Of a stretch of 64,000 nucleotides of DNA, positions 27,764-37,868 are shown in pieces (the stretch's first letter is position 1; each line of letters starts with the position of its first letter). The notes under the pieces were generated by a model, which saw only the letters and a program-made list of their open reading frames with translations, did no database searches and was not told the DNA's origin. Position numbers and translations under genes: made by a program. Origin of the DNA: Sandaracinus amylolyticus (GTDB taxonomy: Bacteria > Myxococcota_A > Polyangia > Polyangiales > Sandaracinaceae); contig NZ_CP070225.1 of NCBI RefSeq assembly GCF_021631985.1, positions 3,720,001 through 3,784,000 of the forward strand. The letters are read 5' to 3'.

Positions 27764-29079
27764 ACCTCGATCTCCGAGAGCCCGTCGGTCGCGCGCCCCA
27801 CCCCGAAGCCGAACTCCGCGGCGTTGAGCCCGACCGCGCGCATCAGCGAGAGGCTCACCGAGGTCGCGTTCGCGCCCGGCGCCGCGTGATGGATGCCGGT
27901 GCGCAGCGCGCCGCACGCGCCGCCCGCGATGACGAGCGGATAGTTCTCGATCGAGTGGGTGCGACCGAACGAGACGTCGGTCGTGCACAGCACTGCGGCG
28001 TGATCGAGCAGCGTGCCGTCGCCCTCCACGATGCGATCGAGCGCGGAGAGGAAGTACGCCATCTCCTCGTGAACGAAGGTGACGACGCGGTTCACCTCGG
28101 GCTGCGGGTTGCCCGGCTCGTCGTGGGTGAGCTGGTGGTGGCCCGCGGTGGTGTCGAGGAAGAGCGTGTTGTTCACCGGCTGGCTGAACATCACGCTGAA
28201 GACGCGGGTCTGATCGCACGCGAGCGCCATCGCGCAGAGGTCGCTCATCACGCGCGAGATCGCGCTCATCTGCGGGCGGCCCTCGAGGTCCGGATAGTCG
28301 GTCGTGGGCGCGGTCGGGCGCATGCACGCGGCGAGGTTCGGCGGGTCCTCCTGCAGGCGCGCGATCTGCGTCTCGATCGCGCGGATGCCGTCGAGGTGCT
28401 CCTCGATGCGCTGGCGATCGCGCGCGCCGACGCGCGACTGGAGGCGTCGCGCCTGGCCGGTGACCGCGTCGAGCACGCTGCGTCGCAGCGCGAGGCGCGG
28501 ATCGGGCTCGGTGGTCTCGCCGGGGGCGCGGAAGCCCGCGCCGAAGAGACGCTCGAAGAGCGCGGCGGGCGAGCACTCGGGCGGGTTCACCGCGTCGGGC
28601 CCGCTGTGCGAGAGCCCCGTCGTCGCGCGCTGCACGCCGATCTCGAGCGAGCGGAAGCGCGTCGCGCCGCGGAAGCCATCGGCCTCGGCGACGATCTGAT
28701 CGATCGTCGGGCCGGGATAGCTCGAGGTCATGTCGCCGCCGGCGAGCAGGCCCGCGGGGCCCGATCCGTGCGGGCTCGTGTTGGGCGTCATCACGCGCGT
28801 GCCGGTGACGAACGAGATCTTCTCGCGCATCGGCTCGAGCGGCGCGGTCTGCTCGGGCAGCACGTACGAGCGACCGGTGCCCTGCGGGACCCAGAGCTCG
28901 GGGATCACGCCGTTGCCGAAGAACCACCAGCCGAAGCGCACCGGGAGCGCGCCGCAGTCGGCGTAGGCAGTGCCCGAGTCGTTGAGGAACACGTCGAGCG
29001 TGGGCAGCGCGATCGAGACCGCGGCGCCACCGAGCATGCCCTTCAGCATCGTGCGCCGATCGAGACGGAAGCGCGTCAC
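27760..29079 (-). CDS. DUF1552 family exported protein
   Basis: A 439-residue protein with a twin-arginine-like N terminus (DRRTMLKGMLGGAAVSIALP), fitting Tat export of a folded protein. Features of DUF1552 are WWFFGNGVIPELWVPQGTGR, HGSGPAGLLAGG, ECSPAALFERLFGAG and GNPQPEVNRVVTFVHEEMAY. The fold is related to the sulfatase/DUF1501 type, but no enzyme activity is established. It starts at GTG 29079 with a 4-base overlap with DUF1592, its usual partner in Planctomycetes and Myxobacteria. Confidence 0.9.
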   Translation of the reverse strand: MTRFRLDRRTMLKGMLGGAAVSIALPTLDVFLNDSGTAYADCGALPVRFGWWFFGNGVIPELWVPQGTGRSYVLPEQTAPLEPMREKISFVTGTRVMTPNTSPHGSGPAGLLAGGDMTSSYPGPTIDQIVAEADGFRGATRFRSLEIGVQRATTGLSHSGPDAVNPPECSPAALFERLFGAGFRAPGETTEPDPRLALRRSVLDAVTGQARRLQSRVGARDRQRIEEHLDGIRAIETQIARLQEDPPNLAACMRPTAPTTDYPDLEGRPQMSAISRVMSDLCAMALACDQTRVFSVMFSQPVNNTLFLDTTAGHHQLTHDEPGNPQPEVNRVVTFVHEEMAYFLSALDRIVEGDGTLLDHAAVLCTTDVSFGRTHSIENYPLVIAGGACGALRTGIHHAAPGANATSVSLSLMRAVGLNAAEFGFGVGRATDGLSEIEV

Positions 29080-30734
29080 GGCGTGCCCTCCTCGTTGACC
29101 ATCGAGACCCCACGGAAGAACGGATGGCGCGCGATCGCGCGCATCAGGGCGCGCACGCGATAGCCCTCGCGCGCGAGCTCGATCGTGAGCGCCTGGTGCG
29201 CCGCGTCCTCGCCCTCGGTGAGCAGGTGCCCGCCCGCGTACGTCATCATGCGATCGACGAAGCAGGGCACGAGCGCGGGATGACCGCGCAGCGCGAGCGC
29301 GAGCTCTGACGCATCGGCGAACGCGACGCCGTCGAGCTCGCCGCTCGCGTCGATCGGCACGTCCTCGTCGCGCGTGCGGAAGCGACCGATCCCGTCGAAC
29401 TGCTCGAGACCGAGGCCGATCGGATCGAGCTGCGCGTGACAGCCGGCGCAGAAGTCGTTCTCGCGATGCGACGCGAGGCGCTCGCGGAGCGTGCGCGCTT
29501 CGGCGGAGGGCTCGGGGATCGCGGTGTCGACGCCGACCGGCGGAGGCAGCACCGGCTGGCAGAGCAGCGCCTCGCGCACGAAGCGACCGCGGAGCGTGGG
29601 TGAGGTCGAGACGGGATGCGCCCACGTCGCGAGCACGCTCGCTTGTCCGAGCAGACCGCGGCGCGGCGAGGTCTCGGGGAGCTCGACGAGCCCGAAGCCC
29701 TCGCTCGCCGGCGCGCGCACGACGTAGAGCGCGGCGAGGCGTCGATCGACGAAGGTCTCGCGCGTCGTCATGAGGTCGCGGTAGTCGCCCTCGAGATCGA
29801 ACACGAAGTGCTCGATCGTGCGCAGCGTGCCCTCGCGCGCAGCGGGGCCGAGATCGGGGCTCGCGGAGGTGAAGATCGTCGGGTCCTTCGAGAGATCCTG
29901 GAGCGCGCCCAGCTGCAGCCAGTCGTCGGCGAACGCGCGGATGCCGGCGCGCGCGCGCGGCGAGTCGAGCAGGCGATCGATCTCCGCGTCGAGCCCTTCC
30001 GGATCGTCGAGCGCGCCCGACTGCGCGGCAGCGAGCAGCGCGTCGTCGGGGATCGTGTTCCAGAAGAAGAACGAGAGGCGCGTCGCGAGCTCGTACCCGT
30101 CGAGCCATCCGCGCGCGGGATCCCCGTCGTCGATCACGCCGGTCTGCGGGCGATAGAGGAAATCGGGCGACTGGAGGATCGCGGCGAGCGCGTACTCGAG
30201 CCCGGCGTGGAAGTCCTCGAGCACCACCGCGGATTGGCCCGCGACGCCGACGAGCGCGGTGAGCTCCTCGTCGATCACCGGACGACGCCACGCGCGCTGT
30301 GCGATCGGCGCGAGCACCTCACGCGCGCACGCTTCGTCGGACACCGCGCTCGGCGTGCACGACACCACGCGCTCGCGTCGCTCGGGCGCGAGCACCTGCG
30401 ATGCGATCTGGTACGCGGCGCGCTCGTACTGCTCGACGCCGCGCGACGAGACGCTCGTCTGCGCGGCGCCGAGCGCGAAGAAGCCGTCGCGCGCCGCATC
30501 GGGCTCGAGCCCGCTCGCGACGACGACGATGTCCTCGCCGAAGATGTCGCGCACCGCATTGACGTACTGCGCGCGCGTCAGGCGCTGCATCACGCGCGGC
30601 CCTGGATCGAAGGGCAGCACGAACGAGCGCTCCGGCCCCGCGGGCTCGGGCTCGTCGTCGCCCGCGCATCCACCGCTCGTCACGAGCACCACGAGCGCGA
30701 CGAGCGCGCTGTCTCTCCACCTCAGGCGCTGCAT
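29076..30734 (-). CDS. DUF1592-family multidomain lipoprotein with c-haem-like motif
   Basis: A 552-residue lipoprotein (lipobox SGGC). The usual domain series is visible: DUF1587 (LTRAQYVNAVRDIFG), DUF1595 (APIAQRAWRRPVIDEEL), DUF1592 (GYELATRLSFFFWNTIPDDA), DUF1588 (RRGLLGQASVLATWAHPV and CAGCHAQLDPIG) and DUF1585 (DRMMTYAGGHLLTEGE). CAGCH could attach haem c. The family lies next to DUF1552 proteins and has been suggested to work on polymers outside the cell, without proof. It starts at ATG 30734, one base after the hydrolase stop. Confidence 0.9.
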   Translation of the reverse strand: MQRLRWRDSALVALVVLVTSGGCAGDDEPEPAGPERSFVLPFDPGPRVMQRLTRAQYVNAVRDIFGEDIVVVASGLEPDAARDGFFALGAAQTSVSSRGVEQYERAAYQIASQVLAPERRERVVSCTPSAVSDEACAREVLAPIAQRAWRRPVIDEELTALVGVAGQSAVVLEDFHAGLEYALAAILQSPDFLYRPQTGVIDDGDPARGWLDGYELATRLSFFFWNTIPDDALLAAAQSGALDDPEGLDAEIDRLLDSPRARAGIRAFADDWLQLGALQDLSKDPTIFTSASPDLGPAAREGTLRTIEHFVFDLEGDYRDLMTTRETFVDRRLAALYVVRAPASEGFGLVELPETSPRRGLLGQASVLATWAHPVSTSPTLRGRFVREALLCQPVLPPPVGVDTAIPEPSAEARTLRERLASHRENDFCAGCHAQLDPIGLGLEQFDGIGRFRTRDEDVPIDASGELDGVAFADASELALALRGHPALVPCFVDRMMTYAGGHLLTEGEDAAHQALTIELAREGYRVRALMRAIARHPFFRGVSMVNEEGTP

Positions 30735-30735
30735 G

Positions 30736-31869
30736 TCACTCCCCCCGTCGCAGCGTCACGCGGTCCGAGACCGCGCTCGTCCCCTCGAGCACCGCCGTCA
30801 CGCTCTGGTCGCCGAGCACGTGACGACGACCGAGCGCGAGCACGTACGTCCCCACGACGCGCTCCTGCTCGCCCGTCGGGTCGTCGCACCCGAGCCCGAA
30901 GAACTCGTGGCACGCGCCGTCGACGTCGATCCACGTGAAGTCCGCGAGCGTGCTCGCGCGCTCGAACTGCGCGTCGGCGCCCGACATCGTGTTCGCGTCC
31001 GCGCTGCCCGTCATCGCGAGCAGCGGGATCGACACCGTCGTGTGCCCGGTGTCGCCGAACCAGTCGCTCGACACGATGCCCGCCATCGGCACCGCGGCGA
31101 CGATGCGCTCGTCGCGCACGCCCGCGCGGAACACGTCGAGCTGCGCGTCGGTGCACGGCGTCTCGGTCGTGCAGCCCGTGCTCTCGATGCGATCGACGTC
31201 GAACGTCGCGCCCGCGCTCGCCCAGACGGTGTGGGTGCCGAAGCTGTGCCCGGTGAGCAGCAGGTGATCGGTGTCGGCATCGAGCTCGCCGCGCGCGACG
31301 AACGCGTCGACTGATTCGCGCACGTCGAGCGAGCGCAGGTAATAGAGGGCGACCGCGCGCGGATCGACGTTGTCGAGCAGCGTGTTGCCGGTGTGGTCGG
31401 GCGCGATCGTGATCCAGCCGTGCGACGCGAGGCGACGGTGGAGGAACGCGCTGACGCCTGCGAAGCCGCGATGGCCGTGCGAGTAGACGTGGACCGGGTA
31501 GCGCCCCGAGGCGTGCGCTGGAGACGCGGGCGTCGCGTCGCTGAGCGCGTCGCGATCGCGCACCAGGCCGCCGTACATCGGGGCCGGGCCGCTCGTGTCG
31601 AGCGTCGGATACCAGACGTGCACCGCGATGGTGCGATCGGCATCGAGGCCGTCGGGGCGATAGGTGTGCTCGAACCGCTGGTAGCCGACGCGGAACGGGC
31701 CCGCCTCGTCGAGCGCCCAGCTCAGCGGATCGCCGATCTCGACGGGCCCGGCGTCGGGCTCGGCGTTCGCGTCGGGTGGGTCACCCGCGGGGCTCCCACA
31801 CCCGACCACCACGACGCATGCCAAGAGGATAAGCCACTTCACGGGCGCGAAGCATCGTTGCAACTCCAA
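30736..31869 (-). CDS. Secreted alpha/beta hydrolase lipoprotein
   Basis: A 377-residue protein with a signal peptide and lipobox VVVGC. The catalytic domain resembles the PAF-acetylhydrolase/dienelactone hydrolase group: PVHVYSHGHRGF supplies the oxyanion region, LLLTGHSFGTHTVWA holds the nucleophile Ser in GHSFG, and MTGSADANTMSG with a later CHEFFG supply the likely Asp and His. It would cleave an ester or amide at the cell surface; the substrate is unknown. It is the first gene of the hydrolase-DUF1592-DUF1552-lipoprotein operon. The start is ATG 31869 or GTG 31842. Confidence 0.82.
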   Translation of the reverse strand: MELQRCFAPVKWLILLACVVVVGCGSPAGDPPDANAEPDAGPVEIGDPLSWALDEAGPFRVGYQRFEHTYRPDGLDADRTIAVHVWYPTLDTSGPAPMYGGLVRDRDALSDATPASPAHASGRYPVHVYSHGHRGFAGVSAFLHRRLASHGWITIAPDHTGNTLLDNVDPRAVALYYLRSLDVRESVDAFVARGELDADTDHLLLTGHSFGTHTVWASAGATFDVDRIESTGCTTETPCTDAQLDVFRAGVRDERIVAAVPMAGIVSSDWFGDTGHTTVSIPLLAMTGSADANTMSGADAQFERASTLADFTWIDVDGACHEFFGLGCDDPTGEQERVVGTYVLALGRRHVLGDQSVTAVLEGTSAVSDRVTLRRGE

Positions 31870-31916
31870 CGATTCGTCAACGGGGGGCGTTCACGAATCG
31901 TGCGGCGACGGAATGC

Positions 31917-31953
31917 GAGAGGCCCCGATCCGCGCCGCGGATCGGGGCCTCTC
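31917..31953 (-). terminator. 17-bp perfect hairpin after the Bax-inhibitor gene
   Basis: 31917-31933 pairs perfectly with 31937-31953, with only three bases in the loop. It starts 22 bases past the leftward stop at 31975 and precedes the hydrolase gene. No T tract follows on either strand, so it may be a non-canonical terminator or an mRNA-stabilising hairpin. Confidence 0.6.
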
Positions 31954-31974
31954 GACGCTCACGAGCCGGCGAAA

Positions 31975-32688
31975 TCAGCGGCGCGAGGCGAGGAAGATGC
32001 GGAGCACGTACCAGAAGAGCAGCGCCACCGACGAGAACAGCGCGAGCGCCGCCGCGACGTGCTGATCGACGCGGTAGTGATGCAGCACGCTCGACGTGTA
32101 GTAGAGGATGTAGCCGCCCGCGAGCACGACCATCGCGCCCGAGAAGAGCACGCCGAGCGAGAATCCGAAGAGCGCGCTGCAGATGATCACGCCGAACGCG
32201 CCGAGCGCCGCGACACCGAGGATCCCGCGCAGGAACGAGAAGTCGTGGCGCGTCAGGAACACGATGCCGGTGAGGCCGCCGAAGAGCACGAGCGTCACCA
32301 GGCCCGCGGTCGGGATCGCCGAGGGATCGATCAGCGTCGCGAGGTAGAGCAGCGGCATGAAGATCACCGCTTCCGCGACGACGTAGAGGCCGAGCCCCGC
32401 GTACTGCATGGCCTGGCCCGCGTCGCTGCGCGCCCACTTGTCGGCGATCCAGCTGACGGCGATGAACCCGCCGAGCACGACGAGCCAGCCGAGGCGGCCG
32501 GTGCCCAGGATGGTCTCCGAGACCATCTGCGCGATGCCGGTCATGAAGAGCGCAGCCTCGAGGAACACGAACGCGAAGATCGCGCCCACGAGGTGCACGT
32601 ACGTGCGGAAGATGAACCCTGCGCGATCCTCGACGGACGCCTGCGCCGCCGTGAACCCACCTGCGTAACCGTCGAAGCTCTGTTGCAT
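31975..32688 (-). CDS. Bax inhibitor-1/YccA family membrane protein
   Basis: A 237-residue integral membrane protein with seven hydrophobic segments, from HLVGAIFAFVFLEAALFMTG to ALALFSSVALLFWYVLRIFL. It ends with the conserved LYYTSSVLHHYRVDQHVAAAL-like block of the family (the stretch YILYYTSSVL then HHYRVDQHV). Bacterial members include YccA, an FtsH modulator, and the pH-sensitive Ca leak channel BsYetJ. The precise role here is unknown. It starts at ATG 32688, divergent from rnz across 144 bases. Confidence 0.9.
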   Translation of the reverse strand: MQQSFDGYAGGFTAAQASVEDRAGFIFRTYVHLVGAIFAFVFLEAALFMTGIAQMVSETILGTGRLGWLVVLGGFIAVSWIADKWARSDAGQAMQYAGLGLYVVAEAVIFMPLLYLATLIDPSAIPTAGLVTLVLFGGLTGIVFLTRHDFSFLRGILGVAALGAFGVIICSALFGFSLGVLFSGAMVVLAGGYILYYTSSVLHHYRVDQHVAAALALFSSVALLFWYVLRIFLASRR

Positions 32689-32832
32689 GACGCCCTGCGC
32701 CTCCCCTCGTGTCGAGGCCCGAGTTCTACGCGCAGAGCTTCGAGCGTGTTCCCGAAGCGGTCAAGGTGAGCACGTCGCGTCCTTGCGCGTGCGACGCTCG
32801 GGTGTCACCAAAGGCGCCCCGCGAAGCCCCCG

Positions 32833-33762
32833 ATGTCCGCCCGCGAGCTCATCGTCCTCGGCACCTCGAGCCAGGTTCCGACCCGCTATCGGAACCACAA
32901 CGGCTATCTGCTCCGCTGGGACGAGGAAGGGCTCCTCTTCGATCCCGGCGAGGGCACGCAGCGCCAGATGATCTACGCCGAGGTGACGGTCACGCAGGTG
33001 ACGCGCATCCTCGTGACGCACTTCCACGGCGATCACTGCCTCGGGCTCGCGGGCCTGCACCAGCGCATCAGCCTCGATCGCGTGCCGCACGAGATCGACG
33101 TGCACTTCCCGGCGTCGGGGCAGGTCTTCTACGAGCGCATGCGCTACGCGTCGATCTATCACGAGGTCGGCAAGGTCGCGCCTCGCCCGATCCGCGGCGA
33201 GGGCGTGATCCACGAGACCGACAAGCTGACGATCACGGCGCGTCGCCTCGATCACGGCGTGGAGTGCTTCGGGTATCGCCTGCAGGAGCGCGACGGGCGA
33301 ACGATGCTCCCGGAGAAGCTCGCGGCCGCGGGCGTGAAGGGCCCGGCGATCAAGCAGCTCATCCGCGACGGATCGATCGAGATCGACGGGCGCGTGGTGG
33401 AGCTCGACGACGTGAGCCTGTTCAAGGCGGGCCAGGGCTTCGCGATGATCATGGACACGCGCATGTGCGACTCGGCGATCGAGCTCGCGCGCGGCGCGGA
33501 TCTCGTGCTCTGCGAGTCGACGTACCTCTCGAGCGAAGAGCGCGAGGCGCGCGCGCACGGGCACCTGACCGCGAAGCAGGCGGGCATCATCGCGCGCGAG
33601 GCGGGCGCACGACGGCTCGTGCTCACGCACTTCTCGCAGCGCTACGGGTCGACCAAGCCGTTCGTCGAAGAGGCGAAGAGCGTGTGGCCCGAGGGCGACG
33701 TGGTCGCGGTGCGCGACGGGGATCGTGTGTCGGTGCCGAAGCGCCTCGGCGCCACCGACTGA
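32833..33762 (+). CDS. rnz: Ribonuclease Z
   Basis: A 309-residue metallo-beta-lactamase endonuclease that trims the 3-prime trailer of tRNA precursors lacking an encoded CCA. Signatures are LGTSSQVPTRYRNHNGYLL, FDPGEGTQRQM, the zinc motif THFHGDHCLGL, and the later Asp, His and AHGHLTAKQAG sites. An RNase Z agrees with the tRNA-Leu and tmRNA genes in this window, neither of which encodes CCA. It starts at ATG 32833. Confidence 0.95.
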   Translation: MSARELIVLGTSSQVPTRYRNHNGYLLRWDEEGLLFDPGEGTQRQMIYAEVTVTQVTRILVTHFHGDHCLGLAGLHQRISLDRVPHEIDVHFPASGQVFYERMRYASIYHEVGKVAPRPIRGEGVIHETDKLTITARRLDHGVECFGYRLQERDGRTMLPEKLAAAGVKGPAIKQLIRDGSIEIDGRVVELDDVSLFKAGQGFAMIMDTRMCDSAIELARGADLVLCESTYLSSEEREARAHGHLTAKQAGIIAREAGARRLVLTHFSQRYGSTKPFVEEAKSVWPEGDVVAVRDGDRVSVPKRLGATD

Positions 33763-33771
33763 TGGCGACGC

Positions 33772-33803
33772 GCTCACTTGCGTCGGGATCGACGCGAGTG
33801 AGC
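33772..33803. terminator. Bidirectional terminator-like hairpin between rnz and the nuo operon
   Basis: A 14-bp stem (33772-33785 with 33790-33803, one T-G wobble) with a GGAT loop fills the 52-base gap between two convergent genes. There is no T tract on either side, so function as a terminator is inferred from position. Confidence 0.6.
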
Positions 33804-33814
33804 TTCGCGACGAG

Positions 33815-34663
33815 TCAGAACGGGACGTTCGGCTGCGGATTGACGTCCGCGGGCTCGCCGCGCGGCTCGGTCGGCGGCGCGACCATCGGCGCGGGACGGA
33901 TCGTGAGCTCGACCTGGCGCGTCTCGCCGGGCTCGACGCGCGCCGTGACGTGCGCTTCGTGGAAGAGCGGGTGCCACGCGGTGATGCGCACGTCCTGGCC
34001 GGACGGGATCTCGAGGCGGAAGCGCCCGTTCGGCTGCGAGACCGTGTGCACCGGGTGGTAGAGCGTGATGAGCTCCATCCGCCCGCAGGGCGCGGCGAAG
34101 CCGCACTGGATGGTGCGCACGCCGCCTTGATCGAGCGTGATCATGCGGGGCTCGGCGCGCAGCAGCGCCTGGAGGACGCCCTCACCGAGCTCGGGGAAGA
34201 ACGGATAGTCGGTGTCGTTCGAGAGCCGCACCTGATCGCCGCGCGTCGTGACGACCAGCGAGGGCTGGATGCGGCAGTCGCGGATCGTGATCTCGTGCGT
34301 GACCGGCGGGCGCGTCGGCCAGCGATCGTCGTCGGTGCCGGTGCCGACGATCGAGAGGCCGACGAGGCCGCCCGTCTCCCCGGCGACCACGACCGGCGTG
34401 CGATCGACCTCGCGCGGCGGCGTGCAGTCGTCGGGGATCGCGGTGCGTCCCGGGACGACCAGCGGGTTCTGCGGATACGTCGGGAGCTCGGTGCCTTCGG
34501 CGAGGCGCACGATGCCCTCGACGATGCCGGTCGGCGTGTCGCCGTACGCACCGGTCGAGGGCTCGGACTCGCTCGTCGTCTCCTCGGGCTCGCGCTCGCC
34601 GCCGCACTGGCAGCCGCCCAGCGACGCGAACAGCAGCAGCGCGAGCGCGATGTTCTTGGTCAT
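33815..34663 (-). CDS. Lipoprotein at the end of the nuo operon
   Basis: A 282-residue exported protein with lipobox SLGGC and a Cys-Gln-Cys start of the mature chain. A Glu/Ser-rich spacer is followed by beta-rich domains. One resembles cupredoxin-like or plastocyanin-like proteins often annotated beside carboxypeptidase-regulatory repeats (HEITIRDCRIQPSLVV, VRLSNDTDYPFFPEL). The end (NGRFRLEIPSGQDVRITAWH) is like a CarboxypepD-reg repeat. His and Cys residues could bind a metal. The ATG at 34663 shares one base with the nuoN stop, so it is the eighth gene of this Complex I operon. Confidence 0.7.
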   Translation of the reverse strand: MTKNIALALLLFASLGGCQCGGEREPEETTSESEPSTGAYGDTPTGIVEGIVRLAEGTELPTYPQNPLVVPGRTAIPDDCTPPREVDRTPVVVAGETGGLVGLSIVGTGTDDDRWPTRPPVTHEITIRDCRIQPSLVVTTRGDQVRLSNDTDYPFFPELGEGVLQALLRAEPRMITLDQGGVRTIQCGFAAPCGRMELITLYHPVHTVSQPNGRFRLEIPSGQDVRITAWHPLFHEAHVTARVEPGETRQVELTIRPAPMVAPPTEPRGEPADVNPQPNVPF

Positions 34664-36167
34664 CAACCGAGGTTCTGCGCCGCCTGCAGCGCGAGGTCCA
34701 GGTACGCGCCGGGCGCGATGCCCATGCGCAGCACGAAGTACCCCGAGAGCACCAGCGCCGCCGCGACGTACCAGGAGCGCATCGGCACCGCGACCGGCGC
34801 GCCCGGCTCGGGCTGCTTCATGAACAGGAAGACGATGACGCGCAGGTAGTAGTACGCGCCAACCGCGCTCGTGAGCACGAGCAGCACCGCGAGCCACACC
34901 ATGCCGCCGCCGGCCGCGACCGCGGCCTCGAGCACGTAGTACTTCCCGAAGAACCCCGCCGTCGGCGGGAAGCCCATCAGCGAGAGCACGCCGAGCACGA
35001 AGGGCACCGCGACCATCGGATGACGACGGCCGAGGCCCGCGAGGTCCTCGTAGGTCACCGCTTCCTTGCCGCGCGAACCCGCGAGGATCAGCGCGCCGAA
35101 CGCGAGCACGTTCGAGACGGTGTACGCGAGCAGGTAGTAGAGCACCGACGAGAGCGCGCCCTCGTCCCAGCCGCGGCCCTCGCCGGTCACACCCGCTGCC
35201 GCGACGCCGACGAGGATGTACCCCGCGTGCGCGATCGACGAGTACGCGAGCATGCGCTTCACGCTCTTCTGCACGATCGCCGCGAGGTTGCCGACGACCA
35301 TCGTGATCGCCGCGAGACCCGCGATCGCCGGGGGCCAGCCCGCCGCGTCCGCCGTGAGCATGTCGTCGCCGAACGCGACGAAGAACACGCGGAGCAGCAC
35401 GCCCACGACCGCCGCCTTCACCGCGACCGCCATGAACGTCGTCGCCGGCGTGACCGCGCCCTCGTACGCGTCGGGCGTCCACATGTGGAACGGCACCGCG
35501 CTCACCTTGAACGCGAGGCCGACGAGCAGGAGCGCCATCGCGACCAGCGTCAGCCGCAGGTCCGCGTCGCCCGCCTCGAGCGCCGCCGCGATGCTCGGGA
35601 AGTCGGTGTGCCCGGTCGCGCCGTAGATGAGCGCCGAGCCGAAGAGCAGGATCGCCGACGCGAAGCTGCCGAGCAGGAAGTACTTCATCGCGCCCTCGGC
35701 TGCGCGCGGGCTCTGGCGGCGGAACGCCACCATGCCGTACGCACCGAGCGAGAGCGTCTCGAGCGCGACGAAGAGCGTGAGCACGTCGTTCGAGCGGCCG
35801 AGGGCCATCGCGCCGAACGTGCTGAAGATCAGGAGGGCGTAGAACTCGCCGCGATCGAGCCCGTGCTCGCGCAGGTAGCCCCCCGCGAGCAGCGCCGCGA
35901 AGGCCGCTCCGCCGCACACCGCGACGTCGATGAAGAGCGAGAGCTTGTCCGCCGCGACCCAGTGACCGACCAGCGCCGCGCTCTCCGCGGTCGCCGGCAC
36001 GTCCCAGAGGAACAGCGAGATCCCGGCGGTCGCCGCGAGGATGACGAAGCTGAGCAGCGCCGGCTCCGCGCCCTCCTTCACAAAGGCGTCGACCAACATC
36101 AGGGCGAGCCCCGCGAGCGCGAGGAAGAGCAGCGGGAGGAGGGGGACCACCGGTCCGAAGAACTCGA

Positions 36168-36171
<4 letters not shown>
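34663..36171 (-). CDS. nuoN: NADH-quinone oxidoreductase subunit N
   Basis: A 502-residue antiporter-like membrane subunit of Complex I, one of the proton-pumping modules, with about 14 hydrophobic helices. Family blocks are LETLSLGAYGMVAFRRQSPR, AAEGAMKYFLLGSFASAILL, the PFHMWTPDAYEGA loop, AYSSIAHAGYILVG and GFPPTAGFFGKYYVLEA. The conserved Glu in TM5 (VALETLSL) and Lys in TM7/8 are present. It overlaps nuoM by 4 bases. Confidence 0.96.
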
Positions 36172-37864
<1,693 letters not shown>

Positions 37865-37868
<4 letters not shown>

